64,000 bases of DNA from a beta proteobacterium AAP51. GTDB lineage: Bacteria; Pseudomonadota; Gammaproteobacteria; Burkholderiales; Burkholderiaceae_C. The DNA lies in the NCBI GenBank assembly GCA_001295905.1, contig LJHT01000085.1, forward strand, positions 1 to 64,000. Reading direction: 5' to 3'. Of the stretch, positions 54,564 to 62,833 are shown one piece after another (the first letter of the stretch is position 1; each line of letters opens with the position of its first letter). The notes beneath the pieces were generated by a model. That model saw nothing but the letters and a program-made list of their open reading frames with translations. It searched no databases and had not been told where the DNA came from. The position numbers were made by a program, and so were the translations under genes.

Positions 54564-55304
54564 ATGGAAGGCCTGAGCACTTACTGGAACGCCAGCGACG
54601 GCGTGGGCCGCGCGGTGGCGCTGCTGCTGCTGGCGATGTCGGTGGCCGCCTGGGTGCTGATCTTCTGGAAGGGCTGGCTGCTGCGCCGGGCGCAGGCCGA
54701 CATCGCGCGCGCGGTGCCCGCTTTCTGGGACGCCGCCACGCTGGAGGACGGCCGCGCGCGCCTGCAGGCGCTGGACCGCGAACAGCTCCTCGTGGCCCTG
54801 CTGGATGCCGCGACGGCCCGCCCCGCCGCCGGCACGCTGGAAGGTGCGGGGCAGGCCGGTTCGCAGCTGACGCGCCGGCTGCGCGACGCGCTGCACCGCA
54901 ACCTGGCCCACCTGCAATGGGGCCAGGTGCTGCTGGCCAGCGTGGGCAGCACCGCGCCTTTCGTCGGGCTGTTCGGCACCGTCTGGGGCATCTACCACGC
55001 GCTGGCGGCCATCGCGGCGGCCGGCGGCATCACCATCGACAAGGTCAGCGGCCCCATCGGCGAGGCCCTCATCGTCACCGCCGCCGGCATTGCCGTGGCC
55101 GTGCCGGCGGTGCTGGCCTACAACGTCTTCGGCAAATGGGTGGCAGCCTGCGAGGCCGAGCTCGAAGGCTTCGCGCACGACCTCAGGGAAATGATGGAGC
55201 CCCCGACCTCGCTGCGCTCGGTACCCCCCGAGGGGGCCGTCCCCCAGCGGCCCGGCGGAGCCGGTTCCGCGGGGGGAAGCTTGATCGAAGCGGCAGGGCG
55301 TTGA
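54564..55304 (+). CDS. exbB: MotA/TolQ/ExbB proton channel family protein
   Basis: A 246-residue inner-membrane protein with three membrane helices: about residues 17-38, 125-150 and 165-190. The proton-channel signature is LLASVGSTAPFVGLFGTVWGIYHALAAI and GPIGEALIVTAAGIAVAVPAVLAYN. With ExbD, encoded one base later, it energises TonB-dependent uptake. No tonB is adjacent. The last 35 residues (PPTSLRSVPPEGAVPQRPGG, AGSAGGSLIEAAGR) are encoded by a REP-like element, so the original C-terminus probably ended near HDLREMM. Confidence 0.9.
   Translation: MEGLSTYWNASDGVGRAVALLLLAMSVAAWVLIFWKGWLLRRAQADIARAVPAFWDAATLEDGRARLQALDREQLLVALLDAATARPAAGTLEGAGQAGSQLTRRLRDALHRNLAHLQWGQVLLASVGSTAPFVGLFGTVWGIYHALAAIAAAGGITIDKVSGPIGEALIVTAAGIAVAVPAVLAYNVFGKWVAACEAELEGFAHDLREMMEPPTSLRSVPPEGAVPQRPGGAGSAGGSLIEAAGR
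55203..55285. repeat. REP-like dispersed palindromic element, copy B, inside exbB
   Basis: About 83 bp that match copy A at 22163-22248, including CTCG(C)T(G)CGCTCG, TACCCCCCGAGGGGGCCG, GCGGCCCGGCG and AGCCGGTTCCGCGG, then GGGAAGCTTG. It lies at the 3' end of exbB and is translated in frame as the protein's tail. Confidence 0.7.
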
Positions 55305-55305
55305 G

Positions 55306-55746
55306 ATGAGCTTCGGAAGGCTAGAAGGCAAGCCCGGCTCACGCCCGATGAGCGAGATCAACATGACACCGCTCATCGACGTGATGCTGGTGCTGCTGGT
55401 CATCTTCATCATCACCGCGCCGCTGATGGCCAGCAGCCTGAAGCTCGAACTGCCCAAGGCCGAAGCGGGCGGCCCCAGCGAAGCGCAGGCCATCGTGGCC
55501 CTGGCCATCGACGCCGAAGGCAACCTCTACCTGGGTGAACGCAAGCTGGAAACCGCGCAGGCCCAGGCGCTGATCACCCAGAGCGCGAGCGAGGCCGCAC
55601 TGCGCGACCCGAACACCGAAGTGCAGCTGCGCGCCGACAGCCGCGTGCCCTATGGCCGCGTGGCCGAGGTGATGGGCTGGGTGCAGGCCGCGGGGCTGAG
55701 CCGCATCGGGCTCGTCACCGAAGCGGGCAGCACGGCCGCGAAGTAG
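55306..55746 (+). CDS. exbD: Biopolymer transport protein ExbD/TolR family
   Basis: A 146-residue protein with one membrane helix (residues about 20-42; SEINMTPLIDVMLVLLVIFI, carrying the conserved Asp of the proton path) and a periplasmic domain (LPKAEAG to the end). It works with the upstream ExbB-like protein in the inner membrane. Start ATG 55306 is one base after the exbB stop. Confidence 0.92.
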   Translation: MSFGRLEGKPGSRPMSEINMTPLIDVMLVLLVIFIITAPLMASSLKLELPKAEAGGPSEAQAIVALAIDAEGNLYLGERKLETAQAQALITQSASEAALRDPNTEVQLRADSRVPYGRVAEVMGWVQAAGLSRIGLVTEAGSTAAK

Positions 55747-55808
55747 CGCAGGGTGAGGGCTGCACGGCAGCCTGCCGTCAACGCCCTCCAGGCACCAAGG
55801 CCGCTTCG

Positions 55809-55814
55809 TAGAAT
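55809..55814 (+). promoter_or_regulatory. -10 box directly before leuS
   Basis: TAGAAT ends six bases before the leuS ATG at 55821, which puts the predicted transcription start on the ATG itself. The -35 region is not recognisable. A leaderless leuS mRNA is the simplest reading. Confidence 0.5.
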
Positions 55815-55820
55815 CGGCCC

Positions 55821-58478
55821 ATGAACGAAAAATACGTCCCCGCCGAGGTGGAAGCGGCCGCGCAGGCGCACTGGTTGGCCAGCGGTGCCAGCACCGTCAC
55901 CGAAGACGCCTCGCGCCCCAAGTTCTACGCCTGCAGCATGCTGCCCTACCCCAGCGGCAAGCTGCACATGGGGCATGTGCGCAACTACACCATCAACGAC
56001 ATGATGGCGCGCTACCTGCGCATGAAGGGCTACAACGTCCTCATGCCCATGGGCTGGGACGCCTTCGGCCTGCCGGCCGAAAACGCCGCCATGGCCAACC
56101 ACGTGCCGCCTGCGGCCTGGACCCGCGCCAACATCGCCGACATGAAGGCCCAGATGCAGCCGCTGGGCCTGGCCTTCGACTGGAGCCGCGAGCTCGCCAC
56201 CTGCGACGCCAGCTACTACAAGTGGAACCAGTGGTTCTTCCTGAAGATGCTGGAAAAGGGCATCGCCTACAAGAAGACGCAGATCGTCAACTGGGACCCC
56301 ATCGACCAGACGGTGCTGGCCAACGAACAGGTGGTGGACGGCCGCGGCTGGCGCAGCGGCGCCATCGTGGAAAAGCGCGAGATCCCGGGCTACTACCTGG
56401 CCATCACGCAGTACGCCGATGAACTGCTCAGCGGCGTGAACGACCCCGCCGCGCCGCACTACCTGGCCGGCTGGCCCGAGCGCGTGCGCCTGATGCAAGA
56501 GCACTGGATAGGCAAGAGCGAAGGCGTGCGCTTCGCTTTCCCGCACCGCATCCACGACGCCGACGGCCAGCCCGTGCAGGGCGGCCGGCTGCATGTCTTC
56601 ACCACGCGCATCGACACGCTGATGGGCGTGACCTTCTGCGCCGTGGCCCCCGAACACCCGCTGGCGCTGCTGGCCGCCGCCACGCAGCCCAAGGTGGCGG
56701 CCTTCATCGAAGAGTGCAGACGAGGTGGCACCACCGAAGCCGAGCTGGCGCTGAAAGATAAAGCCGGCCTGCCGCTGGGCCTGCACGTGCAGCACCCCAT
56801 CACCGGCCAGGACGTGCCCGTGTGGGTGGGCAACTACGTGCTGATGGGCTATGGCGACGGCGCCGTGATGGGCGTGCCCGCGCACGACGAACGCGACTTC
56901 GCCTTCGCGAAGAAGTACGGCATTCCGATGCTGCAGGTGGTGGCCATCGACGGCGAGACCTTCAGCTACGACCACTGGCAGGAGTGGTACGCCGACAAGA
57001 CCCGCGGCCACACCGTCAACAGCGAGAACTACAGCGGTCTCAGCCACAAGGTGGCGGTGGACGTCATCGCCGCGGCGCTGGTGGAGCGCGGCCTGGGCGA
57101 GAAGCAGACCACCTGGCGCCTGCGCGACTGGGGCATCAGCCGCCAGCGCTACTGGGGCACGCCCATTCCCATCATCCACTGCGATGACTGCGGCAGCGTG
57201 CCCGTGCCCGAGCAGGACCTGCCCGTCCTGCTGCCCGAAGACCTGGTGCCCGATGGCAGCGGCAACCCGCTGAACAAGTGCGAGAGTTTCCTGAACGTGC
57301 CCTGCCCGAAGTGCGGCAGACAAGCGAAGCGCGAAACCGACACCATGGACACCTTCGTCGACAGCGCGTGGTACTACATGCGCTATGCCTGCCCGGGCAG
57401 CGACGACGCCATGGTGGACGCGCGCAACGAGTACTGGATGCCGATGGACCAATACATCGGCGGCATCGAGCACGCGGTGCTGCATTTGCTGTACGCGCGC
57501 TTCTGGACCAAGGCCATGCGTGATCTTGGCCTGGTGAGCTTCAGCGAGCCCTTCACCAAGCTCTTCACGCAGGGCATGCTGCTCAACGAAAGCTTCTACC
57601 GTGAAGAGGCCGGCGGCAAAAAACGCTGGTTCTACCCGAGTGAAGTCGAGGTGCAGTACGACGAGCGCGGCGCGCCGGTCTCGGCCACGGCCAAGGCCGA
57701 CGGGCTGCCGGTGGCGCTGGGCGGCATCGAGAAGATGTCCAAGAGCAAGAACAACGTCGTCGAGCCCAAGGACATCATCGCCAAGTTCGGCGCCGACACC
57801 GCACGCGTGTTCACCATGTTCGCAGGCCCGCCCGACCAAAGCGCTGCCTGGAGCGACAGCGGCGCCGAGGGCAGCTACCGCTTCCTGCGCCGGCTGTGGA
57901 ACAGCGGCGTGAAGCTGGCACCCCGGCTGGCCACGGCCGCAGCTTCTCCTGCAGACGCCGGCACGGCCGCGACCGCGGAAGGCAAGACGCTGCGCCGCGA
58001 GATGCACCTGCTGCTGCGCCAGATCACCAGCGACTTCGACCGCCTGCAATACAACACCGTGATCTCGGGCGCGATGAAGATGCTCAACGCCATCGACGAC
58101 GCCAAGCTCGCCGACACCCCCGCCGACGCCGCCGTGGCGCAGGAAGCCTTCGGCCTGCTGCTGCGCACGCTGTACCCGGCGGCGCCGCACATCACGCATG
58201 CGCTGTGGGAAGACCTGGGCTACGCGCGGCAGCACGGTGAACTGGTGAGCGCGCCCTGGCCGCAGGTGGACGAGGCGGCGCTGGTGCAGGACGAGATCGA
58301 ACTGATGCTGCAGGTGGGCGGCAAGCTGCGCGGCAGCCTGCGCGTGCCGGCCACGGCCGACCGGGCGCTGATCGAGGCCACGGCCCTGGCCCACCCCGAC
58401 TTCCTGCGTTTTGCCGAAGGCAAGGCGGCGAAGAAGGTGGTCATCGTGCCCGGGCGGCTGGTGAATGTGGTCGTCTAG
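55821..58478 (+). CDS. leuS: Leucyl-tRNA synthetase
   Basis: An 885-residue class I synthetase. The HIGH-type motif is [15 protein letters not shown], the editing domain (about 220-425) has [21 protein letters not shown] and the conserved Asp in [10 protein letters not shown], the KMSKS loop is [11 protein letters not shown], and the anticodon and C-terminal domains follow. The [16 protein letters not shown] region and Zn-type Cys pairs (HCDDCGS, CPKCGR) are present. Length is normal. It heads leuS-lptE-holA; lptE begins inside its last 14 bases. Confidence 0.97.
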   Translation: MNEKYVPAEVEAAAQAHWLASGASTVTEDASRPKFYACSMLPYPSGKLHMGHVRNYTINDMMARYLRMKGYNVLMPMGWDAFGLPAENAAMANHVPPAAWTRANIADMKAQMQPLGLAFDWSRELATCDASYYKWNQWFFLKMLEKGIAYKKTQIVNWDPIDQTVLANEQVVDGRGWRSGAIVEKREIPGYYLAITQYADELLSGVNDPAAPHYLAGWPERVRLMQEHWIGKSEGVRFAFPHRIHDADGQPVQGGRLHVFTTRIDTLMGVTFCAVAPEHPLALLAAATQPKVAAFIEECRRGGTTEAELALKDKAGLPLGLHVQHPITGQDVPVWVGNYVLMGYGDGAVMGVPAHDERDFAFAKKYGIPMLQVVAIDGETFSYDHWQEWYADKTRGHTVNSENYSGLSHKVAVDVIAAALVERGLGEKQTTWRLRDWGISRQRYWGTPIPIIHCDDCGSVPVPEQDLPVLLPEDLVPDGSGNPLNKCESFLNVPCPKCGRQAKRETDTMDTFVDSAWYYMRYACPGSDDAMVDARNEYWMPMDQYIGGIEHAVLHLLYARFWTKAMRDLGLVSFSEPFTKLFTQGMLLNESFYREEAGGKKRWFYPSEVEVQYDERGAPVSATAKADGLPVALGGIEKMSKSKNNVVEPKDIIAKFGADTARVFTMFAGPPDQSAAWSDSGAEGSYRFLRRLWNSGVKLAPRLATAAASPADAGTAATAEGKTLRREMHLLLRQITSDFDRLQYNTVISGAMKMLNAIDDAKLADTPADAAVAQEAFGLLLRTLYPAAPHITHALWEDLGYARQHGELVSAPWPQVDEAALVQDEIELMLQVGGKLRGSLRVPATADRALIEATALAHPDFLRFAEGKAAKKVVIVPGRLVNVVV

Positions 58479-58974
58479 GCGCCGGCTGCTGCGCGGGGTG
58501 GGCCTGGGCTTGGCCCTGCCCGCGGCAGCGCTGCTGGGTGGCTGCGGCTTCCAGCTGCGCCGCCCACCAGAGCTGCAGTTCCAGAGCATCGCGCTGCTGG
58601 GCTTCGCGCCGCGCTCGCCCATGGCCGATGCGCTGCGCGAACAGCTGCGCCTGCAGGTGCGCGTGCTGGAAGCCCCCGAACGTGCGCAAGTGGTGCTGCG
58701 CGCGCTGGAAGACCAGCGCGAGCGCAGCGTGGTGGCCAGCACCTCGGCCGCGCAGGTGCGTGAACTGCAGCTGCGCCTGAAGCTCAGCTTCCGCGCCGAC
58801 ACGCCCGCGGGGCGTGAGCTGATCCCGAGCTCGGAACTGCTGCTGCAGCGCGACATGAGCTACAGCGAAACCGCGGCTCTGGCCAAGGAATTCGAGGAAG
58901 CCGAGCTCTTCCGCGAGATGCAGGCCGACCTGGTGGGCCAGGTGCTGCGCCGCCTGGCTGCCGTGAAGGTCTGA
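58465..58974 (+). CDS. lptE: LPS-assembly lipoprotein LptE
   Basis: A 169-residue outer-membrane lipoprotein that plugs the LptD barrel. Signal peptide with Arg-rich start and lipobox LLGGC (Cys near residue 27), then [17 protein letters not shown], typical of the LptE N-terminus, a two-helix/beta-sheet fold, and terminal [13 protein letters not shown]. The start overlaps leuS by 14 bp, and holA follows after three bases. Its partner lptD is about 45 kb away in this window. Confidence 0.92.
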   Translation: MWSSRRRLLRGVGLGLALPAAALLGGCGFQLRRPPELQFQSIALLGFAPRSPMADALREQLRLQVRVLEAPERAQVVLRALEDQRERSVVASTSAAQVRELQLRLKLSFRADTPAGRELIPSSELLLQRDMSYSETAALAKEFEEAELFREMQADLVGQVLRRLAAVKV

Positions 58975-58977
58975 ACG

Positions 58978-60066
58978 ATGCAGATCCGCCCCGATCAGCT
59001 GGAAGCCCAACTGGCGCGGGGCCTGAAGCCGATCTACACCATCCACGGCGATGAGCCGCTGCTGGCCCAGGAAGCCGGCGACGCCATCCGCGCCGCGGCG
59101 CGCGCTGCGGGCTACACCGAGCGCCAGGTCTTCACCGTCAGCGGCGCGCACTTCGACTGGAGCGGCGTGCTCGGCGCCGCCCAGGCCATGAGCCTGTTCG
59201 CCGAGAGGCAGCTCATCGAGATACGCATTCCCTCGGGCAAGCCCGGCAAGGAAGGCAGCGAGATGCTGCAGCGCTATTGCGAAGCGCTGAACGACGACGT
59301 GCTGACGCTGGTGACGCTGCCCAAGCTGGACTACCAGCAGCTGAAGGCGGCCTGGTTCACGGCGCTCGACCAGCACGGCGCGCTGCTGCGCGTGGAAACG
59401 CTGGAGCGCCAGCAACTGCCCGCCTGGCTGGCGCAGCGCCTGAAGCGCCAGGGCCAGCGTGTGCGCGAAGGCGAAGAAGGCCAGCGCACGCTGGCGTTCT
59501 TCGCCGACCGCGTGGAAGGCAACCTGCTGGCCGCCCACCAGGAACTGCAGAAGCTGGCCTTGCTGCATCCGCCCGGCGAGCTGAGCTTCGAGCAGGTGGA
59601 AGCGGCCGTGCTGAACGTGGCGCGCTTCGACACCGCCAAGCTCGGCGAAGCCGTGTGGACGGGCAACGTGCCGCGCGCGCTGCGCGTGCTGGACGGCCTG
59701 CGCCACGAAGGCGAAGCCGCCGTGCTGGTGCACTGGATGCTGGCCGACGACCTGCGCGGCCTGGCCCGCGCACGTGCCGCGCTGGACGACGGCAAGCCGC
59801 TGCCGATGGCCCTGCGCGAAGCCCGCGCCTGGGGGCAGAAAGAGAAGCTCTTCGAACGCGCGCTGCCGCTGCTGGCCGGCCACACGCTGGCCCACCTGCT
59901 GGAAGCCGCCAGCATCTGCGACGGCATCGCCAAGGGCCTGAAGCACCCCGAGTGGCCGCACCACCCCTGGGAAGCGCTGCGCCGCCTGGTGCTGATGGCG
60001 CTGCAGCACACGCGCCACGGGCTGCCGGCGCGGGCGGCGGCACGCCCGCTGGCGCTGCAGGCCTGA
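58978..60066 (+). CDS. holA: DNA polymerase III subunit delta
   Basis: A 362-residue clamp-loader subunit that opens the beta clamp. It begins MQIRPDQLEAQLARGLKPIY with YTIHGDEPLLAQEAGDAIR, has LFAERQLIEIRIPSGKPGKEG and the domain III collar helices (HWMLADDLRGLARARAAL). The order leuS-lptE-holA is conserved in Betaproteobacteria. Length is normal. Confidence 0.94.
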   Translation: MQIRPDQLEAQLARGLKPIYTIHGDEPLLAQEAGDAIRAAARAAGYTERQVFTVSGAHFDWSGVLGAAQAMSLFAERQLIEIRIPSGKPGKEGSEMLQRYCEALNDDVLTLVTLPKLDYQQLKAAWFTALDQHGALLRVETLERQQLPAWLAQRLKRQGQRVREGEEGQRTLAFFADRVEGNLLAAHQELQKLALLHPPGELSFEQVEAAVLNVARFDTAKLGEAVWTGNVPRALRVLDGLRHEGEAAVLVHWMLADDLRGLARARAALDDGKPLPMALREARAWGQKEKLFERALPLLAGHTLAHLLEAASICDGIAKGLKHPEWPHHPWEALRRLVLMALQHTRHGLPARAAARPLALQA

Positions 60067-60124
60067 AGCCCGGGCCGGCCCCGACCCCGACGCCGCCCCA
60101 AGCCCAGACACCACGCCCGACACC

Positions 60125-61489
60125 ATGGCGCTCTTGCCCCCCATCGCCGAGCTGCGCGCGGCCCTCACGGCCCCTGGCGCCCACGCGGCGCTGATCGAGC
60201 GTGTGCTGGCCGAAGCCGGCAGCCCGGCCGCTGAAGCCGTCTACACCGCGCTGCTGCCGGAGGCGGCGCGGGCCGCAGCACAAGCGGCCGATGCCGCCCT
60301 AGCCGCCGGCCAGGCGCCCGCGCAGCGGGGCCCACTGGCCGGCCTGCCCGTGACGGTGAAAGACCTCTACGACATCGCCGGCCGCCCCACGATGGCCGGC
60401 TCGGTGCTGCGCCAGGATGCACCCGCCGCCACGCAGGACGCCCAGGCCGTGCAGCGCCTGAAGCAGGCAGGCGCCGCCATCACAGGCCTGACGAACATGA
60501 CCGAGTTCGCCTACTCGGGCGTGGGCCTGAACCCGCACCACGGCACGCCGCGCAACCCCTGTGATGCCGCGCTGGCGCGCATTCCCGGCGGCTCTTCTTC
60601 GGGCGCTGCGGTGTCGGTGGCACTGGGGCAGGCCGTGGCGGCGCTGGGCTCGGACACCGGCGGCTCCATCCGCGTGCCGGCGGCGCTGTGCGGGCTGGTG
60701 GGCTTCAAGAACACGCAGGCGCGCACGCCGCTGGAAGGTGCATTTCCGCTGAGCTTCACGCTTGACACGGTATGCGCCATGACGCGCTGCGTGGCCGATG
60801 CGCTGGTGGTGGATGGCGTGCTGGCCGGCGCGCCGCTGACCGTGCGGCCCCGGCCGCTGCAGGGCCTGCGGCTGGCGCTGCCGCAGACCGTGGTGCTGGA
60901 CGGGCTGCAGCCGGCCGTGGCGGCGGCTTTCGAGCGCACGCTGCAGCGGCTGTCGCAAGCCGGCGCGCACATCGTGCCGCTGCCGCTGCACGAACTGGCC
61001 GAGGTGGCGCAGTTCAATGCCGGCGGCGGCTTCGCGGCGATGGAAGCCTATGCCGTGCACCGCACAGCGCTGGCCACGCAGCGCGAGCGTTTCGACCCCC
61101 GCGTGGCGCGGCGCATCGAGATCGGCCGCGCCGCCAGCGCCGCCGACTACATCACCCTGCTGCAGCAGCGGCGCGACTGGATCGCACGCACCACGCAGCG
61201 CCTGGCCGGCTTCGATGCGCTGCTGTGCCCCACCGTGCCCATCGTGGCGCCGGCCATCGCCGAGCTGGAAGCCAGCGACGACGCCTTCACGCGCGCCAAC
61301 GGGCTGCTCTTGCGCAACACGCTGCTCATCAACTTCCTCGATGGCTGCGCCTTCAGCCTGCCCTGCCACGCCCCGGGTGAGCTGCCCGTGGGCCTGATGC
61401 TGGCCGCACCGGGCGGGCAGGACGCTGCGCTGGCGGCCGTGGCCCTGGCGGTGGAAGCAGCGCTGGCCACCGCCTTCAACGGCCGCTGA
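60125..61489 (+). CDS. Amidase, amidase-signature family
   Basis: A 454-residue amide hydrolase. The Ser-Ser-Lys triad is visible: Lys 79 in LPVTVKDLYD, cis-Ser in RIPGGSSSGAAVSVALGQ (Ser 158 or 159) and nucleophile Ser 181 in LGSDTGGSIRVPAALCG. The C-terminal region has LLCPTVPIVAPAI and NFLDGCAFSLPCHAPGELPVGLML. It resembles GatA but stands alone without gatB/gatC, so it is probably a general amidase acting on small amides. In related genomes proA often follows holA; this gene takes that place. Confidence 0.9.
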   Translation: MALLPPIAELRAALTAPGAHAALIERVLAEAGSPAAEAVYTALLPEAARAAAQAADAALAAGQAPAQRGPLAGLPVTVKDLYDIAGRPTMAGSVLRQDAPAATQDAQAVQRLKQAGAAITGLTNMTEFAYSGVGLNPHHGTPRNPCDAALARIPGGSSSGAAVSVALGQAVAALGSDTGGSIRVPAALCGLVGFKNTQARTPLEGAFPLSFTLDTVCAMTRCVADALVVDGVLAGAPLTVRPRPLQGLRLALPQTVVLDGLQPAVAAAFERTLQRLSQAGAHIVPLPLHELAEVAQFNAGGGFAAMEAYAVHRTALATQRERFDPRVARRIEIGRAASAADYITLLQQRRDWIARTTQRLAGFDALLCPTVPIVAPAIAELEASDDAFTRANGLLLRNTLLINFLDGCAFSLPCHAPGELPVGLMLAAPGGQDAALAAVALAVEAALATAFNGR

Positions 61490-61491
61490 GC

Positions 61492-62268
61492 GTGCGCCTC
61501 TTCGTGCCCGAGCCGCTGCACAGCGGCACCGAATTCAGCCTGCCGCCCGGGCCCACGCGCCACGCCCAGGTGCGGCGTGTGCAGCCCGGTGATGTGCTGC
61601 AGCTCTTCGATGGCAGCGGCTGCGACTGGCCGGCCACCGTGCTGGCCGTGGGCCGCCATGAAGTGCGCGTGCAGCTGGGCAGCGCGCAGCCCGTGCAGCG
61701 CGAACTGCCACGCGCGGTGACGCTGGCCCTGGCCATGCCGGCCAACGAACGCATGGACGCCCTGGTGGAAAAGGCCACCGAACTGGGCGTGGCGGGCGTT
61801 CAACCGCTGATGAGCCAGCGCTCGGTGCTGCGCCTGGCGGGCGAACGTGCGCAGCGCAAGCAGCAGCACTGGCAGGCCATTGCAGAAGCCGCCTGCGAAC
61901 AGTGCGGCCGCGCGCGCGTGCCGGCCGTGGCGCCTGTGCAAGAGCTGCTGGCCTGGCTGGCTGACTTGCCAGCGGCCGGGGGCCAGGCGCGGCTGCTGCT
62001 CAGCCTGCAGGCCGATGCGCGGCCCCTGGCCGCGCTCATGGCGTCGACCGACGTGCCGGGCGATGCCTCAGGCGATGGGCCCGGCCAGACCCCGGTGCTC
62101 ACCCTCAGCGGCCCCGAAGGCGGCCTTACGCCCGAAGAAGAAGCCGCGGCGCGCAAGGCCGGTTTCCAGCCCGTGGCCCTGGGCCCGCGCGTGCTGCGTG
62201 CCGACACCGCACCCCTGGCCGTGCTGGCCTGGCTGGGGCTGGCCCAGCCCTTCGAAGCCTTGGATTGA
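61492..62268 (+). CDS. rsmE: 16S rRNA (uracil-1498-N3)-methyltransferase
   Basis: A 258-residue SPOUT methyltransferase that methylates U1498 of 16S rRNA. N-terminal PUA-like domain (MRLFVPEPLHSGTEFSLPPG), then LAMPANERMDALVEKATELGVAGVQPLMSQRSV and the knot LSGPEGGLTPEEEAAARKAGF with LGPRVLRADTAPLAVLAWLG. Start is GTG 61492, two bases after the amidase stop. An insert rich in Gly/Asp/Pro (about 185-200) precedes the knot. Confidence 0.95.
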   Translation: MRLFVPEPLHSGTEFSLPPGPTRHAQVRRVQPGDVLQLFDGSGCDWPATVLAVGRHEVRVQLGSAQPVQRELPRAVTLALAMPANERMDALVEKATELGVAGVQPLMSQRSVLRLAGERAQRKQQHWQAIAEAACEQCGRARVPAVAPVQELLAWLADLPAAGGQARLLLSLQADARPLAALMASTDVPGDASGDGPGQTPVLTLSGPEGGLTPEEEAAARKAGFQPVALGPRVLRADTAPLAVLAWLGLAQPFEALD

Positions 62269-62350
62269 CAGAGCCGCAAGCTCAGGCACAGTGCGCCGGG
62301 CTGCGGCAACCGCCGCAGCCCCGAACTTCCCAACACTTCAGGAGCGATTC

Positions 62351-62830
62351 ATGGGCTTGTTAGATGCCGTCGTCGGCGCACTCGGCAACCAGGCGGGCGG
62401 TGCAGGCGCCAACCCCATGCAGGCCATCCTGGCCCTGGTCAACCAGGCGGGTGGTTTGCCGGCACTGCTGCAGAAGCTGCAGCAAGGCGGCCTGGGCGAG
62501 GCGGTGAACTCCTGGCTCTCCACCGGCCCGAACCAGGCCGTCTCACCCGACGCGCTGGGCCAGGCGCTGGGCGGCGACACCGTGGCCGGCTTCGCCCGCC
62601 AGCTGGGCATCGACCCCCAGCAGGGCCTGGGCATGCTGTCGCAGCTGCTGCCGCAGGTGGTGGACCAGCTCAGCCCGCAAGGCCAGTTGCCGGCCGGCCT
62701 GCAGAACGGCCAGCTCGACCTGGGCAGCCTGCTGGGCGGGCTGATGGGCGGTGCCGGCGGCGGCGCGGCAAGCCAGGGCGGCGGTGCCGACCTCGCCGGC
62801 ATGCTGGGCGGGCTGCTGGGCAAGCGCTGA
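62351..62830 (+). CDS. YidB-like DUF937 family protein
   Basis: A 159-residue Gly/Gln/Leu-rich protein. It starts MGLLDAVVGALGN and contains NPMQAILALVNQAGGLPALLQKLQQGGLGEAVNSWLS, with PNQAVSPDALGQALG and LGIDPQQGLGMLSQLLPQVVDQLSPQG, the typical YidB/DUF937 sequence. Function is unknown. AGGAGCGATTC before the ATG provides the ribosome binding site. It is followed, three bases on, by the stop of the converging transporter. Confidence 0.9.
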   Translation: MGLLDAVVGALGNQAGGAGANPMQAILALVNQAGGLPALLQKLQQGGLGEAVNSWLSTGPNQAVSPDALGQALGGDTVAGFARQLGIDPQQGLGMLSQLLPQVVDQLSPQGQLPAGLQNGQLDLGSLLGGLMGGAGGGAASQGGGADLAGMLGGLLGKR

Positions 62831-62833
62831 CGG

